Origin: Streptomyces roseolus
GTDB lineage: Bacteria; Actinomycetota; Actinomycetes; Streptomycetales; Streptomycetaceae
Direction of reading: 5' to 3'
NCBI RefSeq assembly: GCF_014649855.1
Contig: NZ_BMTV01000049.1
Coordinates: 1-40,870, forward strand
Length of the DNA stretch: 40,870 nucleotides
Of this stretch, positions 15,310-23,116 are shown piece by piece. Both the position numbers and the translations under genes were made by a program. The notes beneath the pieces were generated by a model. It was not told the DNA's origin and did not search any database. It saw only the letters and a program-made list of their open reading frames with translations. How positions within the stretch are numbered: position 1 is the stretch's first letter; every line of letters begins with the position of its first letter.

Positions 15310-17432
15310 CCGGGACCGTACGGGCCCGGGGCGCCGACCCGGACGCCCCCGGCGCCCGGGAGGCGAAGGGCACGGAGGCGCCGGCGGCCGACGGCGGGGA
15401 CTCGCTCTTCCGCAACGCCTACGCCCTCATGCTCTCCACCGGCGTCTCCGCCGCCCTCGGCCTCGGCTTCTGGCTGGTGGCCGCCCGCTACTACACGGAG
15501 GAGGCCGTCGGCCAGGGCTCGGCCGCCATCGCCGCCCAGCGGATGCTCGCCTCCATCACCGCGACCACCCTCTCCGGCGCCGTCGTCCGCTACGTCCCCC
15601 GGGCCGGCCGCGCCACCGGACCCCTCGTCGCCCGCCTCTACCTGCTCAGCACGGTGGTGGTGGCCGCCGCCTCCGGGATCTTCCTGCTCACCCTCGACCT
15701 GTGGGGGCCCTCGTACGCCCCCCTCGGCACGCTCTCCGCCGGGATCTTCTTCACCCTGTCCTCCGTCGGCTGGGCGCTGCTCACCCTCCAGGACGGCGTC
15801 CTCACCGGCCTGCGGAAGGCCTTCTGGGTGCCGGTCGGCAACGCCGTCTTCTCGGTCGGCAAGCTCGTCCTGCTCGTCGTCCTCGCCGCCGCCCTGCCCG
15901 TCCTCGGCGTCTTCGTCTCCTGGGCGGCGGCGATCGCGCTCTCCACGGTCCCGCTGGCCTGGCTGGTCTTCCGCCGGCTCATCCCGGCACAGGCCCGCGC
16001 CGACCGGGACCGCGAGCCGCCCACGTACCGCGAGATCGGCCGCTTCGTCGCCGGCGACGCCTTCGGGGCCGTCTTCAGCCTCCTCATGATCAGCCTGCTG
16101 CCGGTCATGGTCGCCGTCCGCTTCGACGCCGCGCACAACGCCTTCTTCTACACGGCGTACACCGTCGGCGGCACCATGGAGTTCATGGCCATCAACATGG
16201 CCTCCTCGCTCACCGCGCACGCCTCCCACAGCCCCGAGTCGCTCGCCGAGGGCGTCCGGGGCGCACTGCGCCGGATGGTGCTGCTGCTCGTCCCCGTCGT
16301 CCTCGTCCTCGTGCTCTTCGCGCCGCTGATCCTCGCCCCCTTCGGCCAGGGCTACACCGACAACGGCTCCCTGGTGCTGCGACTGCTCGCCGCCGGGGCG
16401 CTCCCCCGGGTCGCGGTGGAGCTGTACATCGGGGTGCTCCGCGTCCAGGGCCGCACCGGGATGCTCGCCGCCGTCCAGGGCGCCATGTGCGTCCTGGTCC
16501 TCGGCTCCGCCGCCGTCCTCCTCGGCCCGCTCGGCATCGCCGGGGCGGGGGCGGCGGTGCTCGGCGGGATGACGGTGATGGCCCTGGTGTGCGTCCCTGG
16601 CCTGCGGGCGGTCCTGAAGGGCACGGCGGCCACCAGCGCGCCGGAACCGCCCGCCGCCGAGCCCCCGGCGCCCGCCGTCCCCTCCCCCGCTCTCGCGGAC
16701 GACGACGGCTACGGCACGCAGTGGGCGCGGCAGAGCGCCTATCTGCGCGCCACGGCCGCCCAGGACTCGGTGACGCCGGCCTTCGGCATCCCGGTGTACG
16801 TCCCCCGGCCGCGCGCTCCCGAGCCCGCGCCCGTACGCCGCACTCCGCCGCCCCCGCCCCCGCCGGCCCCGGCCGTGCGCGACCGTACGGCGGCGGTCCT
16901 GTGGTCCCTGCTCGCCGCGGCCGCCGCGGTCTTCTGGCTGCCGCTCGCCGGTGCCGAGCCGCTCGACGGGGCCCGGCTCGCCGGCACGGAGCTGCTCACC
17001 GCGCTGCCCGCGCCGACCCTGACCGCCGGGCTGCTCCTCGTGGCCCTCCTGGGCGCGGCGGTCGCCCCCCGCGCCTTCCGCGGCGGCTACGCGGCGGCCG
17101 TGCTCCTCGCCACCTTCCTGGCCCTGCACACCGCCCCGCCGCTCCTGGGCCTGCTGCCGCCGCCCGCCGTCGGCCCCGGTGCCGGGCTCCTCGGCACGGG
17201 CCCGGCGACATGGCTCGCCCCGATCGCGGCGCAGGCGGTGTGCCTGGCGCTCGTGGCGGTGCTGCTGCGGGTCTGCGGTGCGGGCGGGCGGCTCACGGCC
17301 GGCGCGGTGTGGGTGCTGGTCTGGGCCGGCTGGGCGGGGCAGCAGTCCTTCGCCGCCGCCCCGCTCCCCCTCCTGCTCGGCCTGACGGGCGTCACGATGG
17401 CGGCGTACGCGATCCGGGGCCTGCGCGCCTGA
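15306..17432 (+). CDS. Polysaccharide flippase (MATE/PST-like) with C-terminal membrane extension
   Basis: 708 residues from GTG 15306. Residues about 30-440 form a 12-helix flippase of the MOP superfamily, as in oligosaccharide exporters (FRNAYALMLSTGVSAALGLGFWLVAARYY, GQGSAAIAAQRMLASITATTLSGAVVRYVPRAGR, MEFMAINMASSLTAHAS). A cytoplasmic linker of about 90 residues follows, rich in Pro with a run of seven prolines near residue 517. Then come about four to five more helices to the end. Such a C-terminal membrane domain is not usual for Wzx-type flippases, which are commonly 400-500 residues. The role is probably translocating lipid-linked sugars. Its 3' end overlaps the convergent glycosidase gene by 41 nt. 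Confidence 0.82.
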   Translation: MTGTVRARGADPDAPGAREAKGTEAPAADGGDSLFRNAYALMLSTGVSAALGLGFWLVAARYYTEEAVGQGSAAIAAQRMLASITATTLSGAVVRYVPRAGRATGPLVARLYLLSTVVVAAASGIFLLTLDLWGPSYAPLGTLSAGIFFTLSSVGWALLTLQDGVLTGLRKAFWVPVGNAVFSVGKLVLLVVLAAALPVLGVFVSWAAAIALSTVPLAWLVFRRLIPAQARADRDREPPTYREIGRFVAGDAFGAVFSLLMISLLPVMVAVRFDAAHNAFFYTAYTVGGTMEFMAINMASSLTAHASHSPESLAEGVRGALRRMVLLLVPVVLVLVLFAPLILAPFGQGYTDNGSLVLRLLAAGALPRVAVELYIGVLRVQGRTGMLAAVQGAMCVLVLGSAAVLLGPLGIAGAGAAVLGGMTVMALVCVPGLRAVLKGTAATSAPEPPAAEPPAPAVPSPALADDDGYGTQWARQSAYLRATAAQDSVTPAFGIPVYVPRPRAPEPAPVRRTPPPPPPPAPAVRDRTAAVLWSLLAAAAAVFWLPLAGAEPLDGARLAGTELLTALPAPTLTAGLLLVALLGAAVAPRAFRGGYAAAVLLATFLALHTAPPLLGLLPPPAVGPGAGLLGTGPATWLAPIAAQAVCLALVAVLLRVCGAGGRLTAGAVWVLVWAGWAGQQSFAAAPLPLLLGLTGVTMAAYAIRGLRA

Positions 17433-18501
17433 GTCGGCCCTCCGGCAGCGGCTGCCGGAAGTACGGGTCGAGCCCCGCCTCCCGGTACCCGTCGAGCCCC
17501 GGCCCGGAGTCCACCGTCAGGTCGCAGCCGGGCCCGGGCACGGCCCGGTTCCAGTGCACGTACGCCTTCGCCTCCGGCAGCGTCGGCGCGACCTCGGGGA
17601 TCTTCGCGTACCAGTCCCGCTGCCGCTCGGGCCGCTCCGGGTCGGGGGCGGTGGCGAACTCGGCGAGCATGACCGGCTTGTCGGCGGAGACGTTCGCGCG
17701 GAGCCAGTCGTAGGAGGGGCGCTGGCTCTTCTCGAAGTCCAGCCAGTGGGGCGACTTGTGGCAGAGGTAGTAGTTGTACTGGTCCATGCCGATCCAGTCG
17801 ACGTACGCGTCGCCCGGATAGAGGGCCTTCATCGTGGCGGCGTTCCCGAGCCAGCCGGAGACCGTCCACACCCACACCACGTTGGTGACGCCGAGCTCGC
17901 GGAAGCGGTCGTGGAGGTGGCGGTAGGCGGCGACGTACTCCTCCGGGGTGCCGGCGCCCTCCGGGATCCGGAAGTCGGCCTCCTGGTCGAAGGAGAAGAA
18001 GACCGTCTTGCCGTACTCCTTGATGCGGCGGGCCTGCGGGTCGATGACGGACGCGTCGTAGCGGCCGGAGGCGATGTTCTTCCAGCCGAGCTGCTTCTCG
18101 GTCCAGTTCGCGTGGTGCTTCTCGGTCCACACGGTGGACTCCCAGGCGAGCATCAGCAGCCGGTCGCGGCCGAGTTCGACCTCGTCGGGCGTGAGCAGCC
18201 GGCCGTCGGCCTCGCTGCCCGACATGTCGTGGTAGTTGTACACGAGGTCGAGCCGGCGGCCGATCTTCTTCTCCAGGTCGTACACCGGCCGGGTCAGCGA
18301 CCCGTCCTCGTCGTACGGGACGTACGCGCCCCACCAGGCGCCGCAGGGCGCCACCAGGCGGGCGTCCGGCCGGCAGCGGTCGCCGTCCTTCTCCTCCGTC
18401 AGGGCCGCCCACACCCCGACACCGGCGGTCAGCGCGCCGACGGCGGCGAGCGCCACCGCGAGCCGGCCACCGGAACCTCCCCTGCCGTGACGCCCGTTCA
18501 C
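17392..18501 (-). CDS. Membrane-anchored glycoside hydrolase, GH26-like
   Basis: 369 residues. An N-terminal signal anchor (about 13-35) is followed by an extracellular TIM-barrel-like domain. Likely catalytic glutamates are E174 in VFFSFDQEAD (acid/base) and E281 in KPVMLAEFATAP (nucleophile), spaced as in clan GH-A. Further support comes from NVVWVWTVSGW and the WIGMDQYNYY strand, common in GH26-related proteins. C43 and C53 could form a disulfide. It probably cleaves or trims an extracellular beta-linked polysaccharide. GTG 18501 overlaps the stop of the preceding gene (GTGA). It is last in a six-gene leftward operon. The substrate could be the polymer made by this locus; that is inference. 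Confidence 0.75.
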   Translation of the reverse strand: MNGRHGRGGSGGRLAVALAAVGALTAGVGVWAALTEEKDGDRCRPDARLVAPCGAWWGAYVPYDEDGSLTRPVYDLEKKIGRRLDLVYNYHDMSGSEADGRLLTPDEVELGRDRLLMLAWESTVWTEKHHANWTEKQLGWKNIASGRYDASVIDPQARRIKEYGKTVFFSFDQEADFRIPEGAGTPEEYVAAYRHLHDRFRELGVTNVVWVWTVSGWLGNAATMKALYPGDAYVDWIGMDQYNYYLCHKSPHWLDFEKSQRPSYDWLRANVSADKPVMLAEFATAPDPERPERQRDWYAKIPEVAPTLPEAKAYVHWNRAVPGPGCDLTVDSGPGLDGYREAGLDPYFRQPLPEGRLRRAGPGSRTPPS

Positions 18502-18875
18502 CCGTCCTCACCGCCGCCTCGTTTGCGGAACCGGAAGCCCGGCAGCAGGGCGGCGACGGTGACGAAGGCGGCCAGGATCCCCAGGAAGGCGGCGACGCTG
18601 AACGCGTCCGCGAGGAAGAGGCCGGTGGCGGTGAGGGTGGCCAGGGCGAGGCTGACCGGGGCCGCGAGGGCGTAGACCTCCAGGCGGCCGTCGGGGCGCG
18701 GCCCGGCCGGCTGCCGCGTCAGCAGCACGAAGCCGGGCGCGAAGCCGACGAACGCGAGGACGGGGATCCAGCGCAGCGGAGAGCCGTCGGGCAGCGCGGT
18801 GGCGGCGAGCGCGACCCAGCCGGAGACGGCGAGGGCGGCTCTGCGCCGGACGGGGGTGAGGCGGGGGAGGGCCAT
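18498..18875 (-). CDS. Small integral membrane protein
   Basis: 125 residues with about four hydrophobic segments: residues 13-28 (ALAVSGWVALAATAL), 35-52 (IPVLAFVGFAPGFVLL), 66-88 (LEVYALAAPVSLALATLTATGLF) and 91-113 (AFSVAAFLGILAAFVTVAALL), then a basic tail FRFRKRGGG. Start ATG 18875 has AGGAG about ten nt upstream. It lies between the GT-C-like protein (47 nt upstream) and the glycosidase (4-nt overlap), so it is co-transcribed with them. It resembles short membrane modules next to surface-glycan glycosyltransferases, but I do not recognise a named family. Confidence 0.68.
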   Translation of the reverse strand: MALPRLTPVRRRAALAVSGWVALAATALPDGSPLRWIPVLAFVGFAPGFVLLTRQPAGPRPDGRLEVYALAAPVSLALATLTATGLFLADAFSVAAFLGILAAFVTVAALLPGFRFRKRGGGEDG

Positions 18876-18922
18876 GGCGTCCCTGCTCCTTCGGTCGGGT
18901 CGGCGGAGGTGGCGGAAGGGGG

Positions 18923-20851
18923 TCAGCCGGTGGTGGGCTCGTAGCGGAGCACGATCCCGTACCGGCCCTCCTCCACCACCCCGAAGAGCGGGGACGCCTT
19001 CAGGGCGGCGACGAGGGAGTCGAAGCCGCCGGGCGGGAGGTAGCCCTCGCCGATGACGGCCTCGGCCTGGGTGGGGGTGAGGATCACGTAGGCGGGCCGG
19101 CCGGCCGGGATGCCGCCGGCGAGGTAGCCGGCCGGGTCCTGGAGCATCCGGAGGTTCTCGTCGACCTCCTGCTCGGTGAAGAACCAGCGCTCGTACCGGT
19201 CGTAGCGGTAGTACGCGTCGGAGAAGGCGCCCGTGGCGGCGAGGATCAGGGCCCCCTCGGGGGCCCGGTCGAGGGCCCGGCGGGTCAGCGCGGTCTCGCC
19301 GGGCTGGGCGTAGTGCATGCCCTCCTTGCCGTAGTACGAGGGCAGGAAGCCGGCGAGCATGGTCAGGAGGGCGAGCGGCAGCGCGACGGTCGCGGTCCGG
19401 CGGGCGGCGGTCGCGGCCCGGCTCGCCGCGCCGGCGGCGGGGACCAGCGCGGCGGCGGCGAAGAAGGCCGAGCCGGGCAGGCCGAAGAGGTAGACCCGGA
19501 AGATCATCTCGCCGCCGTAGTCGTTGACCAGGACCAGCGGGACGGGCGCGGCGGCGGCGAGGATCAGGGGCAGGGCGCTGCGGGCGAGGCGGCGGCGGAG
19601 CAGGACGGCGGTGACGGCGAGCCCGCCGAGGGCGAGGACCATCAGGACGTTGGCGCTGCCGACGAGCTCGGGCCCGGGCCCGGTGGGTTCGCCGGCGAAG
19701 CCGGGGCGGGAGTTGGCGAGCAGGTTGCCCAGCTTCTCGCCGAGGGTGGAGAGGGTGTCGAGGAACAGCTCCCGGCCCATGGTGAGGTACCAGGCGAGCA
19801 TGAGGACGGCGGCCGTGGCGAGCAGCCCGAGGTTGCGGTAGCGGCGGGTGAGGCAGAGCGCCGCGAGGGTCACGCACAGCATCAGCGGGGTGAGCTGGTG
19901 GGCGGCGTTGACGGCGGCGATCACGGGGACGAGGAGGAGGACCGCGACGGCCCGCTGCCGGAGGGTCGCGGACGGCGGGACGGCGGCGGCCGCCGGGTCG
20001 AGGACGGCGCGGTCCCGCAGCCGCCCGGCGGACCCGGGCCGCACGAAGCGGCGGACGACGACGGCGAGGACGGTGAGGTGGAGCAGGTACGAGAAGCCCT
20101 GCGGGGACAGGTAGTCCTGGCCGACCCAGTTGGCCAGCTGGAAGATCCACGCCGCCGTCCACACCAGCCGCCAGTCGTCGCTGAAGGTCCGGTAGACGAG
20201 GACGAGGACCGGCAGGGTGAGCAGGCCGAGCGCGACCGGCGCCCAGTTGATGAAGGAGGCGGCCCCGTCGACGCCGAAGGCGCGGACGAGCGCCGCGTCG
20301 AGCGCGAAGAAGCCGGGCCACTGGTCGTAGGCGGACATGCCGCCGGAGAGTTCGGTGCCGGGGTGGACGGTGCCCTCGGCGAGCAGCCGGGTGATGATCG
20401 CGTCGTGCTTGGACGCCCAGGCGTAGCGGACGGTCTCGTAGAGGACCGCGGGCGGCGCCTTGAGGGCGACGAGCATGGCGACGCTGTAGACGGCGGGCCA
20501 GACGGGGGCGGTGCCGGCCCGGCGGAGGCTGAGGACGAAACCGAGGGTGAGGACGGCGAGGGCCGCGTAGAAGGTGACCGGGAAACGGTCGAGCAGCCCG
20601 AACTCGTCGATGTGCCGGAAGTCGATGCGCGGCAGCGCCCAGAGCCACAGCGCGGCGGCGACGAGGAGCGGGCCGAGGGCGAGGACGAGCGGCGAGCGGA
20701 ACCGCCCGGCGGGCTCTGCCGCCGGTCCGGTGGGCGGCTCCGCCCCGTGCGGGCCGTCCGGCTGCGCGGGCACGGCGCCGCCGGTCGCCCGCTCCGGCCG
20801 GTCCGGCCCCGGTCCCTGCTCCTGGGCCTGTGCCCGCTCCTGCTTCTGCAC
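18923..20851 (-). CDS. Polytopic membrane protein, GT-C/GT39-like glycosyltransferase candidate
   Basis: 642 residues. The first 55 are hydrophilic, Gln/Pro/Glu-rich and cytoplasmic. About 12-13 membrane helices follow, then an extracytoplasmic C-terminal domain of about 120 residues (from roughly ALDRAPEGALILAATGAFSDAYYRYD to RYGIVLRYEP). The first external loop has acidic residues in RIDFRHIDEFG, the place where GT-C enzymes carry catalytic Asp/Glu. These proteins use polyprenyl-phosphate sugars outside the membrane. GTG 20851 follows GGGGGAGAAG at good spacing. The family call is from topology and position, so alternatives such as a polymerase (Wzy-like) or ligase remain open. Confidence 0.65.
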   Translation of the reverse strand: MQKQERAQAQEQGPGPDRPERATGGAVPAQPDGPHGAEPPTGPAAEPAGRFRSPLVLALGPLLVAAALWLWALPRIDFRHIDEFGLLDRFPVTFYAALAVLTLGFVLSLRRAGTAPVWPAVYSVAMLVALKAPPAVLYETVRYAWASKHDAIITRLLAEGTVHPGTELSGGMSAYDQWPGFFALDAALVRAFGVDGAASFINWAPVALGLLTLPVLVLVYRTFSDDWRLVWTAAWIFQLANWVGQDYLSPQGFSYLLHLTVLAVVVRRFVRPGSAGRLRDRAVLDPAAAAVPPSATLRQRAVAVLLLVPVIAAVNAAHQLTPLMLCVTLAALCLTRRYRNLGLLATAAVLMLAWYLTMGRELFLDTLSTLGEKLGNLLANSRPGFAGEPTGPGPELVGSANVLMVLALGGLAVTAVLLRRRLARSALPLILAAAAPVPLVLVNDYGGEMIFRVYLFGLPGSAFFAAAALVPAAGAASRAATAARRTATVALPLALLTMLAGFLPSYYGKEGMHYAQPGETALTRRALDRAPEGALILAATGAFSDAYYRYDRYERWFFTEQEVDENLRMLQDPAGYLAGGIPAGRPAYVILTPTQAEAVIGEGYLPPGGFDSLVAALKASPLFGVVEEGRYGIVLRYEPTTG

Positions 20852-20993
20852 GAACTCTTCTCCCCCACTGTCCCCTCGACGAGGCAAGGGAACGTACTTC
20901 GGTTCTGTCCGGTTCCACAACTCCCGTCTCGTGTACGGGCTTTGTCGATCCGGTTCGGGCTTGGCCGGGCTTGTCGGGCTTGGTCGGGCGGTA

Positions 20994-21785
20994 TCAGCCC
21001 GCGAACTCGGGGCCCTTCAGGAGGGCGCGGGTCCTGCGGTAGAGGCGCCAGCCGAGGGTGGGGAGGGAGTCGGGGTACGGGGCGACCCGGGCGCCCCGGC
21101 CGTCCATCCAGGCCTCCACGTCGGCGGTGGTGTGGTCGCGGCGGACGATGAGCCGGGCGATCCGGAAGAGTTCGTCGGACGCGGAGCTGAGGGCGTGCCG
21201 GACGGCGACGGCGGAGGCGTAGCCGGCGGCCTCGGCGGCGCGGCGGACGGCGGGGCTGTTGTAGCCGTGCGGGTAGGCGAGGTGGCGCACCTCGTGGCCG
21301 AGGACGTCCTCCAGTTCGGCCTTGGAGTCGCTCAGTTCGCGGCGGAGCGCGGCCGGCCGGAGGGTGTCGAGCTGGGCGTGGCTGACGGTGTGGCCGCCGA
21401 CCTCCATCCCGTACTCCTCCAGGCGCGGCGCCTGCGCCAGGGTCATCATCGGCGCGGGCGGCAGGAGGCACGGCCGGCCGGGGGCGAGGGCGCCGGTGGT
21501 GAGGTAGGCGGTGGCGGGCAGCGCGCGGGCGGCGAGCGCCTCGGCGGTGGGGCCGGCGAGGTCGGCGAATCCGTCGTCGAAGGTGAGGACGACGGGCCGG
21601 GGCGGCAGCGGGGTGCCGGCGGCGAGGTGTCCGGCGAGCGCGCCGACGGTGAGCGGCGTCCGGCCGCTGTCGGCGATCGCGTCGAGGTGGGCGGCGAACT
21701 GCCGGGGCGTGACGGTGAATTCGGCGATCCAGGAGGGCGGGTCGTCCATCACCGGGTGGTAGAGGAGGACGGGTACGCGGGTCAT
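20994..21785 (-). CDS. Polysaccharide deacetylase (NodB-type, CE4)
   Basis: 263 residues. CE4 motifs are present: motif 1 TFDDGF with D70 (catalytic base) and D71 (metal), and motif 2 H132-T-V-S-H136 (metal ligands). Further conserved residues include LAYPHGYNSP and the C-terminal FRIARLIVRRD. It should remove N- or O-acetyl groups from a glycan. No signal peptide is visible and the N-terminus starts at once with the fold (VPVLLYHPV), so a cytoplasmic or membrane-side action is likely unless exported another way. ATG 21785 overlaps the GT2 stop (ATGA), giving tight coupling; a 142-nt gap separates it from the next gene. Confidence 0.88.
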   Translation of the reverse strand: MTRVPVLLYHPVMDDPPSWIAEFTVTPRQFAAHLDAIADSGRTPLTVGALAGHLAAGTPLPPRPVVLTFDDGFADLAGPTAEALAARALPATAYLTTGALAPGRPCLLPPAPMMTLAQAPRLEEYGMEVGGHTVSHAQLDTLRPAALRRELSDSKAELEDVLGHEVRHLAYPHGYNSPAVRRAAEAAGYASAVAVRHALSSASDELFRIARLIVRRDHTTADVEAWMDGRGARVAPYPDSLPTLGWRLYRRTRALLKGPEFAG

Positions 21786-23050
21786 CGGCCGGCCCCCCGG
21801 TGGAGGCGCGCCCTGAGGTAGCCCAGCGGGCCGTAGAGCATGCCGCGCCGTTCCAGGCGGGAGAGGGACGCGGGCCACGGGTGGTGCCGGGTGCCGTGCT
21901 CGCCGGGTACGCCGCCCCGGTCCCCGCCGCGTTCGGCGGTCATCGTCCGGGCGTGCGCGAGGCCGCGCGGGAGCCGGGCCAGGAGGGCGGGCAGCAGGGC
22001 GGGGCGGCGGACCATCGTGGCGGTGAGGTACGCGGTGAGGCCGGCGCCGTAGCCGTACGCCTGGTTCTCCAGATCCTGCCAGGTCTCGCGGTGGTGGTGC
22101 CAGACGAGCGCGCCGGGCGCGTAGCGGAGCCGGTGGCCGGCGGCGAGGACGGCGACGAAGGCGTACAGGTCGTCGCCGCCCCGCGCGGCCGTCCCGGTGC
22201 CGGTCGCCGGGTCGAAGCCGCCCGCGCGGCGCAGCGCGGAGGCCCGGAAGGCCATGTTGGCGCCGGAGCCGAAGCTGCCGGCGGTGAAGGGGAAGAGCGG
22301 TTCGTCGGCGGGCGGGCGGGCCGGGTCGTACAGGCGGGGCGCGAAGCCCTTGGCGAAGCCGCCGTGCGATTCGAGGAGGATCTGCGCGGGGGTGGTGAGC
22401 CGGGCGGGCAGGATGAGGCCGGTGACGCAGCCGAGCCGGGGGTCGGCGGCGAAGGGCGCGGCGAGCGCGGTCAGCCAGTGCGGGTCGGCGATCACGTCGT
22501 CGTCGGTGAAGGCGAGCACCTCGCCGCCGGCCGCGGCGACCCCGGCGTTGTGGGCGGCGGCCAGGCCGGGCCGGTCCTCGCGCACGTAGCGGACCCGGTC
22601 GGCGTACCCCTCCCGGACCAGGTCGCGGGTGGCGGAGGTGCGGGGGGCGTTGTCGACGACGATCAGCTCGTGGTCGGGGTGGTCCTGCGCCAGGAGGGAG
22701 TCGAGGGCGCGGGCGAGGGAGTCGGGGCGTTCGCGGGTGGCGACGACGACGGAGGCGCGGGGCGGGGCGGCGGCCGTCGCGGGGGGCTCCGCCGCGGCGA
22801 GGCGTTCCGCGTCCGCGCGGGGGGCGGCGGCGTCGGCCAGTTGCCCGGCCGCGAGCGCGGCGAGGACCTCGGCGGGGTCCTCGCCCTCCTCGTAGCGGCC
22901 GAGGACCGTGGCGGCGGGGCGGCCGTCGACGCGGACGAGGGCGTAGACGTCGCCGGGGGCGGGCTCCGCGGCGCCGGGGGCGGGGCGGAGTCGCGGTCCG
23001 TCCGCGCCGAGCTCCAGCTCGGCGACGGATATGGCGGTGTGCGTGTTCAA
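21782..23050 (-). CDS. Family 2 glycosyltransferase with N-terminal extension
   Basis: 422 residues. The GT-A core starts near residue 98 (RASVVVATRERPDSLARALDSLL) with the metal/nucleotide DDD at 183-185 in AFTDDDVIADPHW and acceptor-region residues in GANMAFRASALRRAGGFDPATGTG and ARGGDDLYAFVAVLAAGHRLRYAPGALVWHHHRE. The first 95 residues form an Ala/Glu-rich extension holding GDVYALVRVDGRPAATVLGRYEEGEDP, similar to the prefix of some actinobacterial GT2 enzymes and of unknown role. The start is TTG 23050, supported by an upstream G-rich site only. It should add a sugar to a lipid-linked intermediate. It overlaps the deacetylase start by 4 nt. Confidence 0.87.
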   Translation of the reverse strand: MNTHTAISVAELELGADGPRLRPAPGAAEPAPGDVYALVRVDGRPAATVLGRYEEGEDPAEVLAALAAGQLADAAAPRADAERLAAAEPPATAAAPPRASVVVATRERPDSLARALDSLLAQDHPDHELIVVDNAPRTSATRDLVREGYADRVRYVREDRPGLAAAHNAGVAAAGGEVLAFTDDDVIADPHWLTALAAPFAADPRLGCVTGLILPARLTTPAQILLESHGGFAKGFAPRLYDPARPPADEPLFPFTAGSFGSGANMAFRASALRRAGGFDPATGTGTAARGGDDLYAFVAVLAAGHRLRYAPGALVWHHHRETWQDLENQAYGYGAGLTAYLTATMVRRPALLPALLARLPRGLAHARTMTAERGGDRGGVPGEHGTRHHPWPASLSRLERRGMLYGPLGYLRARLHRGAGR

Positions 23051-23116
23051 CGGGGTCCCCCAGGGACGGACGGGAGGTTCGGGGCCGGACGCGGGCCCGT
23101 CGGTGCCGCCACGCGG

